Positions 28,092 to 35,770 of a DNA stretch of 64,000 nt are shown here, piece by piece. The translations under genes and the position numbers were made by a program. Below the pieces are notes generated by a model. That model worked only from the letters and a program-made list of their open reading frames with translations. It was not told the DNA's origin and did no database searches. Every line of letters begins with the position of its first letter. The first letter of the stretch is position 1. Source of the DNA: Variovorax sp. J2L1-78 (GTDB taxonomy: Bacteria; Pseudomonadota; Gammaproteobacteria; Burkholderiales; Burkholderiaceae_C); the NCBI RefSeq assembly GCF_030317205.1, contig NZ_JASZYB010000001.1:372001-436000 (forward strand). The letters run 5' to 3'.

Positions 28092-29108
28092 ATGCCCACC
28101 AACCGCCAGCAACATCTCGACAACCGCCCCGAGGGCGAGGCCGTCGCCAGCAACTTCAAGCTGGTGACCACCGAGACCCCGCCGCTGCAGGACAACCAGG
28201 TTCTGGTGTGCCACCACTACCTGAGCCTCGACCCGTACATGCGGGGGCGCATGAACGATGCGAAAAGCTACGCGCAGCCGCAGCCGCTGGGTGAAGTGAT
28301 GCAAGGCGGCACGGTGGGCGAAGTGGTCGAGAGCAAGCACCCGAAGTACGCCGTGGGCGACAAAGTGGTCGGCTTCGGCGGCTGGCAGGAATACAGCGTG
28401 GTCGACGGCGCGCAGGTCGGCGCGCTGCGCAAGGTCGATACCACGCACGTGCCACTGTCGCACTACCTCGGCGCGGTCGGCATGCCGGGCGTGACCGCCT
28501 GGTACGGCCTGGTGAAGATCATCGCGCCCAAGGCAGGCGACACGGTGGTGGTCACGGCCGCCAGCGGCGCGGTCGGCAGTGCCTTTGGCGCGCTGGCCAA
28601 GGCCCGTGGCTGCCGGGTGATCGGCATCGCGGGTGGCCCGGACAAGTGCCGCTACGTCACAGACGAACTGGGCTTCGACGCCTGCATCGACTACCGCGCG
28701 CACCCGGACATCAAGACGATGAGCAAGGCGCTCAAGGAAGCGTGCCCGAACGGCATCGACGGCTACTTCGAGAACGTCGGTGGCTACATCTTCGACGCGG
28801 TGCTGCTGCGCACCAACGCCTTCGCGCGGGTCGCGCTGTGCGGGATGATCGCCGGCTACGACGGTGCGCCGATGCCGCTGGCGAACCCGGCGCTGATCCT
28901 CATCAACCGCCTCAAGGTCGAAGGCTTCATCGTCAGCGAGCACATGGACGTGTGGCCCGAGGCGTTGAAGGAACTGGGCGGCCTGGTCGCCAGCGGCAAA
29001 TTGCGACCGCGCGAATCGGTGGCCCAGGGCATCGAATCGGCGCCCGAAGCCTTCCTCGGTCTGCTCAAGGGCAGGAACTTCGGCAAGCAACTGGTGAAGC
29101 TGGTCTAG
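28092..29108 (+). CDS. NADP-dependent medium-chain reductase (CurA / leukotriene B4 dehydrogenase type)
   Basis: A 338-residue zinc-free medium-chain reductase that reduces conjugated double bonds of enones with NADPH. The start (NRQQHLDNRPEGEAV), LSLDPYMRGRMND, the glycine motif TAASGAVGSAFGALAK and IDGYFENVGGYIFDAVL are family hallmarks; no Cys/His zinc ligands are present. It might reduce an alpha-beta-unsaturated intermediate of the imported acid. GGAGACCCCC lies just before the ATG. Confidence 0.92.
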   Translation: MPTNRQQHLDNRPEGEAVASNFKLVTTETPPLQDNQVLVCHHYLSLDPYMRGRMNDAKSYAQPQPLGEVMQGGTVGEVVESKHPKYAVGDKVVGFGGWQEYSVVDGAQVGALRKVDTTHVPLSHYLGAVGMPGVTAWYGLVKIIAPKAGDTVVVTAASGAVGSAFGALAKARGCRVIGIAGGPDKCRYVTDELGFDACIDYRAHPDIKTMSKALKEACPNGIDGYFENVGGYIFDAVLLRTNAFARVALCGMIAGYDGAPMPLANPALILINRLKVEGFIVSEHMDVWPEALKELGGLVASGKLRPRESVAQGIESAPEAFLGLLKGRNFGKQLVKLV

Positions 29109-29130
29109 CCGACGAGGACCGGAGGCCCCC

Positions 29131-30771
29131 ATGGACGCGACGCACGAGGTCTTCAACCAGCCTGCGCCGCTCGCGGGCTACAACCTGTTCCGGACGAACC
29201 ACGCGCTGCGCGACGCGCTGGCCTTCAATGCGCCGCAGCTCGATCCGGCACCGCTCGACGCCTTGGGCGCTGCGGTCGGCACGCCCGAAATGCAGGCGCA
29301 TGCGCGGCTCGCGAACACGAACGCGCCGGTGCTGCACACGCACGACCGTTTCGGCCGGCGCATCGACGAGGTCGAGTTCCATCCCAGCTACCACGCACTG
29401 ATGGGCGCTGCCGTCGGCGCCGGCCTGCACGGCACGCCGTGGGCCGGTGGCAGTGCGTCGCCACATGTCCAGCGCGCTGCCGGCTTCATGCTCTTCACCG
29501 AGCTCGAGCCGTCCACCCTGTGCCCGATCTCGATGACCTACGCCGCGACGCCGGCGCTGCGCGGCAACGCGGCGGTCTTCGCCGATTGGGGACCGAAGCT
29601 CACGAGCCACGCCTACGACCCGGCGCTGGTGTCCTGGCGCGACAAGGCCGGCGTGACCATGGGCATGGGCATGACCGAGAAGCAGGGCGGCTCCGATGTG
29701 CGCGCCAACACCACGCAGGCGGTGCGCGACGGCAGCGACGCCTGGGGCGAGCGCTATGTGCTGACCGGCCACAAGTGGTTCTTCTCGGCGCCGATGTGCG
29801 ATGCCTTCCTGGTGCTGGCGCAGGCACCCGCCGGGCTCAGCTGCTTCTTCCTGCCGCGCGTCCTGCCCGATGGCACGCGCAACGCGGTCCGCATTCAGCG
29901 CCTGAAGGACAAGCTGGGCAACCAGGCCAACGCGAGTTCGGAAGTCGAGTTCCACGCCGCCAGGGCCTGGCGGGTCGGCGAAGAGGGCCGCGGCATTCCG
30001 CAGATCCTCGAGATGGGCACGATGACGCGGCTCGATTGCGCGCTCGGCACCACCGGGCTGATGCGCCAGGCGCTGGCCCTCGCGCTGAACCACACCGCGC
30101 AGCGCAACGCCTTCGGCAAGCCGCTCATCGCGCAACCGCTGATGAAGAACGTGCTGGCCGACCTGGCCCTCGAAAGCGAGGCCGCCACCGCGCTCGCCCT
30201 GCGCCTGGCGCGCGCCTTCGACCGCGCCGACGATGCGCACGAGCGCCTCATGGCGCGCCTGCTCACGCCGGTCGCCAAGTTCTGGATCTGCAAGCGCGGC
30301 AGCCATTTCGCCCAGGAGGCGATGGAATGCCTGGGCGGCAACGGCTACGTGGAGGAGGGCGGCGAGGGCGTGATGGCCCGCATCTACCGCGAGATGCCGC
30401 TCAACTCGATCTGGGAAGGCGCCGGCAACATCATGGCGCTCGACCTGCTGCGCGCCACGCGCAAGGGCGACGTGGTCGCTGCGCTGGCCCATGAGCTGGC
30501 GCCCGCCCGCGGCGCGCATGCCGCGCTCGACCGGCTGGCCGACGCACTGCCGTCGCGCATCGATGCGATGGCCACCGAGCCCGAGGCGCGCCGCCTGGCG
30601 CAGGACGTGGCGCTGGCGGTGCAGGCCGCGCTGCTGGCGCAGACCGCACCGCCGGCCGTGGTCGACGCCTTCTGCGCCTCACGGCTGGGCGGCGATTGGG
30701 GCCATGCCTTCGGCACGCTCGGCACCGGTGCCGATCTCGACGCGATCATCGCCCGCGCGATGCCGCACTGA
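29131..30771 (+). CDS. AidB-type acyl-CoA dehydrogenase family protein
   Basis: A 546-residue member of the AidB branch of acyl-CoA dehydrogenases. It opens with FNQPAPLAGYNLFRTNHALRDAL-type sequence (partly quoted) and has GMGMTEKQGGSDVRANTT, LTGHKWFFSAPMCDAFLVLA, AMECLGGNGYVEEG and the end motif MPLNSIWEGAGNIMALDLLRA. E. coli AidB is a flavoprotein of the adaptive response to DNA alkylation, with weak isovaleryl-CoA activity. Here the context is catabolic, so a true acyl-CoA substrate is as likely. An ogt gene lies 11 kb away but is not linked. Confidence 0.92.
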   Translation: MDATHEVFNQPAPLAGYNLFRTNHALRDALAFNAPQLDPAPLDALGAAVGTPEMQAHARLANTNAPVLHTHDRFGRRIDEVEFHPSYHALMGAAVGAGLHGTPWAGGSASPHVQRAAGFMLFTELEPSTLCPISMTYAATPALRGNAAVFADWGPKLTSHAYDPALVSWRDKAGVTMGMGMTEKQGGSDVRANTTQAVRDGSDAWGERYVLTGHKWFFSAPMCDAFLVLAQAPAGLSCFFLPRVLPDGTRNAVRIQRLKDKLGNQANASSEVEFHAARAWRVGEEGRGIPQILEMGTMTRLDCALGTTGLMRQALALALNHTAQRNAFGKPLIAQPLMKNVLADLALESEAATALALRLARAFDRADDAHERLMARLLTPVAKFWICKRGSHFAQEAMECLGGNGYVEEGGEGVMARIYREMPLNSIWEGAGNIMALDLLRATRKGDVVAALAHELAPARGAHAALDRLADALPSRIDAMATEPEARRLAQDVALAVQAALLAQTAPPAVVDAFCASRLGGDWGHAFGTLGTGADLDAIIARAMPH

Positions 30772-30800
30772 ACTTCAAGAATGCCCCGGAGAAAGCCACG

Positions 30801-31739
30801 ATGTCCGACCTGATCCTGCACCACTACGCCACCTCGCCCTTCTCCGAGAAGATCCGGTTGGTCCTCGGCTACAAAAAGCTGGCCTGGCGCTCCGTCATCG
30901 TGCCGCAGATCATGCCCAAGCCCGATGTGCAGGCGCTCACCGGCGGCTACCGCAAGACGCCCTTCCTGCAGGTCGGTGCCGACATCTACTGCGACAGCGC
31001 GCTCATCTGCGATGTGCTGGAGCATCTGCAGCCCGAGCCTTATCTCTATCCGGAGCCGAGCAAGGGCCTGGCGCGCACGCTGGCGCAATGGGCCGACGAC
31101 ACCCTGTTCTGGACGGGGATGGCGCACAGCTTCAGTCCCAAGGGGGTCGAGGACCTGTTTGCCAAGGCGCCGCCGGGCGCGGCCCAGGCCTTCGCCGACG
31201 ACCGCCGTGCCATGAGCACGAACATGGTCCGGCTGCGCCCGGCCGATGCCACCGGCGCCTACAAGTCGTACCTGCGCCGCCTGTCGGACATGCTCGACGA
31301 CACACCCTACCTGCTGGGGGAGGTGCCGACCATCGCCGACTTCGCCTGCTACCACCCGCTGTGGTTCACGCGCAAGCGAACGCCGTCGATGAGCGGCGTG
31401 CTGCAGCTCACGCCCGCGGTGCTGGACTGGATGGACCGCATGGCGGCCATCGGCCACGGCACCATGGAAACGACCGACGCCGCCACCGCCATCGCGCATG
31501 CCGCGGCATCGGTGCCGCACACGCGGCTGACCGACAGCACGTTCCAGGACGAGCATGGCATTGCGCTGGGCAGCCGCGTGAGCATCACCTCGCAAAGCTT
31601 CGGCCCCGAGCCGACCGAGGGTGAGTTGATGGCCGCCACGCGGACCCACTACACGCTGCGCCGCACCGACCCGCGCGCGGGCACGCTGCATGTGCACTTC
31701 CCGCGCATCGGCTACGTGCTGCGCCAGGTCCAGGCCTGA
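30801..31739 (+). CDS. Glutathione S-transferase family protein
   Basis: A 312-residue protein with an N-terminal thioredoxin-fold GST domain: HHYATSPFSEKIRLVLGYKKLAW, then GYRKTPFLQVGADIYCDSALIC with the cis-Pro and acidic/Ser glutathione-binding residues. The helical C-terminal domain contains GEVPTIADFACYHPLWF. It is longer than ordinary GSTs, with about 80 extra C-terminal residues that form a separate small domain. It could conjugate or isomerise a reactive intermediate. The stop overlaps the next ATG by one base (TGATG), coupling it to the flavoenzyme. Confidence 0.87.
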   Translation: MSDLILHHYATSPFSEKIRLVLGYKKLAWRSVIVPQIMPKPDVQALTGGYRKTPFLQVGADIYCDSALICDVLEHLQPEPYLYPEPSKGLARTLAQWADDTLFWTGMAHSFSPKGVEDLFAKAPPGAAQAFADDRRAMSTNMVRLRPADATGAYKSYLRRLSDMLDDTPYLLGEVPTIADFACYHPLWFTRKRTPSMSGVLQLTPAVLDWMDRMAAIGHGTMETTDAATAIAHAAASVPHTRLTDSTFQDEHGIALGSRVSITSQSFGPEPTEGELMAATRTHYTLRRTDPRAGTLHVHFPRIGYVLRQVQA

Positions 31740-33592
31740 TGCCAGAGGCGGGGCCGCCGCACCTGCGCTCGACCGACAACCGGCGCAGGCGGATGCTGCG
31801 GATCGCGGCCACGCTGCCGTGGGTGCCGCTCTCGGCATGGACGGCCGCGGACGCCCAGCCATCGACGGCCACCCTGGCGCGCGTGCGGCCCGGCGAGCCG
31901 GGCTGGCCGTCGGCGGCCGCATGGCAGCAACTGAGCCGACGGACCAACGGGCGGCTTTCGGTGATCGATTCGCCCTTGATGGCCTGCCGCGCCACGCCCG
32001 CAGCTGCGGAATGCGCGCGGCTCTTCAGTGCCGTGAAGAACCCGTATTTCATCAGCGACCACCCGGCGCTTACCCAGACACTCTGCTGGGTCGACGCCTG
32101 GACATCGATGCCCAGCATCTTCGTTGTGGCAGCGCGCGAAACCGGGGATGTCGTGGCTGCGGTCGATTTCGCGCGCGAGCACCGCCTGCGCCTGGTGGTG
32201 CGCAGCGGCGGCCACAGCTACCAGGGCACCTCGAACGCACCGGATTCGCTGCTGGTGTGGATGCGCGGGATGAATGCCATCGAGATGCACGATGCGTTCG
32301 TCGCCGCGGGTTGCGAGGGCAGCGCGGCGCCGCAGCGCGCGGTGTCGGTCGGGGGTGGTGCGCTGTGGGCCCAGGTGTACGACGCGGTCAGCACGCAGGC
32401 GGGCGGTTATGTGCAGGGCGGCGGCTGCCTGTCGGTCGGCGTTGCCGGCCTGGTGCAGAGCGGTGGCTTCGGCAGCTTTTCGAAGCGCTATGGGTTGGCA
32501 TCGTCCAGCCTGCTGGAAGCCGAGGTGGTGACGGCCGACGGCGAGGTGCGCATCGCCAACGCCTGCACGCACCCCGAGTTGTTCTGGGGGCTCAAGGGTG
32601 GTGGCGGCGGCAGCCTGGGCATCGTGACGCGGCTGACGCTGCGGGTGCATGAGCTGCCGGACGATTTCGGGGCCGTGAACCTCACCATCCGCGCCAAGTC
32701 CACCCCCGCCTTCCGCACGTTGATCGGCATGGTGCTCGGCTTCTATGCCGAGGCGCTGATGAACCCGCACTGGGGTGAGCAGATCCGCCTGCGACGCAAC
32801 AACACGGTGCAGGTGTCGATGGTGTTCCAGGGGCTCACCCGCAGCCAGGCGCAGGCGGTCTGGCAGCCGCTTCGGGATGCGCTGGCGCAGGCGCCCGATG
32901 ACTTCGAGGTCGACTTCGCGCCGCTGGCGATCATCTCGACCTCCGCACGCGAGTTCTGGTCGCCGACACTGATGAAACGCGCGCTCGGCTTCCTGCGCAC
33001 CGACGACCGCCCCGGCGCGCCCAAGACCAACGTCTTCTGGCCCGGCGACCAGGGACAGGCCGGGCAGGTGCTGCATGCGTTTCAGTCCGCCTGGCTGCCG
33101 GCCGCGCTGCTGCAGCCTGAGCAGCGCGATGCCTTGGCCGATGCGCTGTTCGCGGCGTCGCGCCACTGGCCGGTGTCCCTGCACGTCAACAAGGGCCTGG
33201 CCGGTGCGCCGGACGAAGCGCTGGCCGGTGCGCGCGACACCGCGATGAACCCGGACGTGATCGATGCCTTCGCACTCGCCATCCTCGGCACCGAGGGCCC
33301 GCCGGCCTATCCCGGTGTCGCGGGCCATGAGCCCGACGTGGCACTCGCCCGCCGCCAGGCGGAGGCCGTCGGCCGCGCCGCGGCGGAACTGCGACGCGTG
33401 GCGCCGGACACCGGTGCGTACCTTGCGGAGAGCAACTTCTTCGAGCCGAACTGGCAGCAGGCCTTCTGGGGCGCCAACCACGCGCGCCTGCAGGCGGTGA
33501 AGTTGCGCTACGACCCGGACGGCCTGTTCTGCGTGCACCACGGCGTGGGCAGCGAGGCGTGGAGCGCCGACGGGTTCACGCGGCTGGCCTGA
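31739..33592 (+). CDS. Exported FAD-linked oxidase of the berberine-bridge (BBE) family
   Basis: A 617-residue flavoprotein. The N-terminus RRRRMLRIAATLPWVPLSAW has a run of arginines before a hydrophobic stretch ending near AADA, consistent with a Tat or Sec signal. The FAD-binding PCMH domain includes VVRSGGHSYQGTS, where His would bind FAD covalently, and QGGGCLSVGVAGLVQSGGFG. The C-terminal BBE motif is NFFEPNWQQAFWGANHARL followed by KLRYDPDGLFCVHHGVGSE. Such enzymes oxidise sugars, alkaloids or alcohols with O2. It is coupled to the GST-like gene. Confidence 0.9.
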   Translation: MPEAGPPHLRSTDNRRRRMLRIAATLPWVPLSAWTAADAQPSTATLARVRPGEPGWPSAAAWQQLSRRTNGRLSVIDSPLMACRATPAAAECARLFSAVKNPYFISDHPALTQTLCWVDAWTSMPSIFVVAARETGDVVAAVDFAREHRLRLVVRSGGHSYQGTSNAPDSLLVWMRGMNAIEMHDAFVAAGCEGSAAPQRAVSVGGGALWAQVYDAVSTQAGGYVQGGGCLSVGVAGLVQSGGFGSFSKRYGLASSSLLEAEVVTADGEVRIANACTHPELFWGLKGGGGGSLGIVTRLTLRVHELPDDFGAVNLTIRAKSTPAFRTLIGMVLGFYAEALMNPHWGEQIRLRRNNTVQVSMVFQGLTRSQAQAVWQPLRDALAQAPDDFEVDFAPLAIISTSAREFWSPTLMKRALGFLRTDDRPGAPKTNVFWPGDQGQAGQVLHAFQSAWLPAALLQPEQRDALADALFAASRHWPVSLHVNKGLAGAPDEALAGARDTAMNPDVIDAFALAILGTEGPPAYPGVAGHEPDVALARRQAEAVGRAAAELRRVAPDTGAYLAESNFFEPNWQQAFWGANHARLQAVKLRYDPDGLFCVHHGVGSEAWSADGFTRLA

Positions 33593-33683
33593 GCGGCGGC
33601 CGAGGTCGCACGCAGGACATCGCCCGGCATCGCAACGCGGTTCAATACGCAGCCACAGAGACAGACCAGACAAGGACGCATCC

Positions 33684-34586
33684 ATGATCCAGGATTTCAA
33701 GGGCAAGACAGCGGTTCTCACCGGCGCCGGCTCCGGCTTCGGCCTCGAATGCGCGCGCATCGGGGCGGCGCGCGGCATGAACCTCGTGCTGGTCGACGTG
33801 CAGCAGGACGCGCTCGATCGGGCCCAGGCCGAGATGGAGGCCGCCGGCGCGCAGGTGCTGGCGCGGCGCGTCGACGTGTCGAAGGCCGACCAGATGGAAG
33901 CACTGGCCGAAGCGGTGCAGGCGCGCTTCGGTGCACCGCATTTCGTCTTCAACAACGCGGGGGTCGGCGCCGGCGGCCTGGTCTGGGAAAGCAGCGTGGC
34001 CGACTGGGAATGGGTGCTGGGCGTCAACGTGTGGGGCGTGGTGCACGGCGTGCGCCTCTTCACGCCGATGATGCTGGCCGCCGCGGCCCAGGACCCGTCG
34101 TACCGCGGCCACATCGTCAACACCGCCAGCATGGCCGGCCTGCTGACGCCGCCGAACATGGGGGTCTACAACGTGAGCAAGCACGCGGTCGTGAGCCTGA
34201 CCGAGACGCTCTATCAGGACCTGGCGCTGGTTACCGACCAGATCGGCGCCAGCCTGCTGTGCCCGTATTTCGTCGCGACCGGCATCCACAGCAGCGAACG
34301 CAACCGCCCCGGCACGCTACCCGCCGGCGAGCTCACCAAGAGCCAGCTGATCGGCCAGGCCATGACGGCCAAGGCGGTGAGCAGCGGCAAGGTGAGCGCT
34401 GCCGACGTGGCGGGCAAGGTGTTCGACGCCATCGCCGCCAACCAGTTCTACATCTTCAGCCACCCGAAGGCGCTGGGGAACGTCAAGAGCCGGATGGACA
34501 GCATCGTGTCGATCACCAACCCGGCCGATCCCTTCCTGGAGCGGCCCGACATCGGCCAGCAGCTGCGCGCGCAACTGCGGTCCTGA
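33684..34586 (+). CDS. Short-chain dehydrogenase/reductase
   Basis: A 300-residue classical SDR, with TGAGSGFGLECARIGAARGM as cofactor site, FVFNNAGVGAGG, the catalytic Ser in VNTASMAGLLTPP and YNVSKHAVVSLTE for the Tyr/Lys pair. It has a longer C-terminal region (FLERPDIGQQLRAQL) than the 263-residue SDR upstream, placing it among the 300-residue alcohol/hydroxysteroid-like SDRs. A 91-base gap upstream may hold its own promoter. It is the last clear enzyme of the island. A CACGCCG/CGGCGTG hairpin lies just after the stop without a T-run. Confidence 0.91.
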   Translation: MIQDFKGKTAVLTGAGSGFGLECARIGAARGMNLVLVDVQQDALDRAQAEMEAAGAQVLARRVDVSKADQMEALAEAVQARFGAPHFVFNNAGVGAGGLVWESSVADWEWVLGVNVWGVVHGVRLFTPMMLAAAAQDPSYRGHIVNTASMAGLLTPPNMGVYNVSKHAVVSLTETLYQDLALVTDQIGASLLCPYFVATGIHSSERNRPGTLPAGELTKSQLIGQAMTAKAVSSGKVSAADVAGKVFDAIAANQFYIFSHPKALGNVKSRMDSIVSITNPADPFLERPDIGQQLRAQLRS

Positions 34587-34628
34587 ACTACACGCCGAGC
34601 GTCGGCGGCGTGCTAGCTTGGCCCGACC

Positions 34629-35534
34629 ATGCTGCACCGCAAGAACCGCGCGCCCGCCGCGCTCCGCCACCCCCGTCTGTCGCTCCTCGTCGGGGCACCA
34701 CTGCTGGCGCTGGCGTTCATCGGACCGGCGCTGGCGCAGGATGGCGCGTCGCTTCAGGCCAAGCATGGCGCGCTCGCCGCACGGCTGGCGGACAACCCGT
34801 TCAAGCGGCCGCTGGTGCTGGATTCGGCTGAAAGTCCGGAGCGCCTGAGCGGCGACATCTACGCCGTGGTCGACCATCCCTTCGCCGAGACCGGCGCGCT
34901 CGCGACGCCTGCCAACTGGTGCGAGGTGCTGATGCTGCACCTGAACACCAAGCACTGCGCCGTGAAGGGCGAGGGGCAGGGCACCACCATCGAGGTGGCG
35001 GTGGGCCGCAAGTTCGACCAGCCGCTCGATCAGGCGCAGCGCGTGGCCTTCGCCTGGACGCGGGCGGCGAACAGCGCGGACTACCTGTCGGTGCAGCTGT
35101 CCGCAAACGAAGGGCCGCTGTCCACGCGCGACTATCGCATCGTCCTGGAGGCCGTGCCACTGTCGCAGGGCCGGTCCTTCGTGCACCTGGCCTATTCCTA
35201 TGCCTACGGCACCGCAGCGCGATTCGCGATGAAGGCCTATCTGGGGACGCTGGGCAGCGGCAAGGTGGGCTTCACCGTCACCAGCGGCCAGGGGCGGCAG
35301 GGTGCGGCGGCGCCGATCGGCGGCGTCCGCGGCGTGGTCGAGCGCAACACCATGCGCTACTACCTGGCGATCGACGCCTTCCTCGGTGCGCCGAAGCCCG
35401 AGCAACTGGACCGCCGGCTGGCGGCCTGGTTCGACGCGACCGAGCAGTACGCGCGCCAGCTGCACGAGACCGAACGTGCCGATTACCTGGCGATGAAGAA
35501 GAGCGAATACCGGCGCCTCAGGCAGGGCGGTTGA
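34629..35534 (+). CDS. Secreted protein of unknown function
   Basis: A 301-residue protein with a signal peptide (SLLVGAPLLALAFIGPALA, cleavage before QDG). The mature part is a mixed alpha/beta sequence without a recognised domain. It contains NWCEVLMLHLNTKHCAV, a Cys pair that could form a disulfide in the periplasm, and a later FVHLAYSYAYGTAARFAMKAYLGTL segment. The C-terminus is charged and helical. TAGCTT lies about nine bases before the ATG with no ribosome site. It stands alone between the SDR and pectate lyase genes. Confidence 0.8.
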   Translation: MLHRKNRAPAALRHPRLSLLVGAPLLALAFIGPALAQDGASLQAKHGALAARLADNPFKRPLVLDSAESPERLSGDIYAVVDHPFAETGALATPANWCEVLMLHLNTKHCAVKGEGQGTTIEVAVGRKFDQPLDQAQRVAFAWTRAANSADYLSVQLSANEGPLSTRDYRIVLEAVPLSQGRSFVHLAYSYAYGTAARFAMKAYLGTLGSGKVGFTVTSGQGRQGAAAPIGGVRGVVERNTMRYYLAIDAFLGAPKPEQLDRRLAAWFDATEQYARQLHETERADYLAMKKSEYRRLRQGG

Positions 35535-35591
35535 GCGCCGGAACAAGGTCTGGTGGCGCCCCGAAGGCGACAGCGTTCTGACGCTGCCTAC

Positions 35592-35607
35592 GTCGTTGTA
35601 CGACATC
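35592..35607. promoter_or_regulatory. Upstream candidate operator (GntR-like dyad) for the pectate lyase gene
   Basis: GTCGT-TGT-ACGAC (35592-35604) is a perfect short dyad extended by AT. The nine bases TACGACATC (35599-35607) recur at 35710-35718 in the downstream site, 111 bases away. The two sites flank a candidate promoter. TNGTNNNACNA-like cores are typical of FadR-subfamily GntR regulators, which control many uronate genes; the regulator is not in the window. Confidence 0.45.
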
Positions 35608-35645
35608 GTGCAAGTTTTCACCGCGTCCGCAACAGGGAAGTTCGT

Positions 35646-35675
35646 TTGACCTGACTGGGAGCTGACCGCAAGAAT
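35646..35675 (+). promoter_or_regulatory. Candidate promoter of the pectate lyase gene
   Basis: TTGACC (35646-35651) and AAGAAT (35670-35675) are 18 bases apart, between the two candidate operators. The leader would be about 90 bases. Confidence 0.45.
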
Positions 35676-35700
35676 CCGGTGGCCCGTGTCGTCGAGACAA

Positions 35701-35720
35701 CTGATGTCATACGACATCAG
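35701..35720. promoter_or_regulatory. Downstream candidate operator of the pectate lyase gene
   Basis: CTGATGTC-ATAC-GACATCAG is a perfect inverted repeat with eight-base arms. It lies about 20-40 bases after the predicted transcription start and shares TACGACATC with the upstream site, a layout suited to repression by looping or roadblock. Confidence 0.6.
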
Positions 35721-35770
35721 ACGACCAGGGCCCGGCATGTGGCCGGCATTCAAACCCAAAGAGGTCCTTC

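Noticed and set aside
34587..34618. CACGCCG...CGGCGTG hairpin after the SDR as an intrinsic terminator
   Set aside because: The stem is good but no T-run follows, and the bases just after it may belong to the next promoter.
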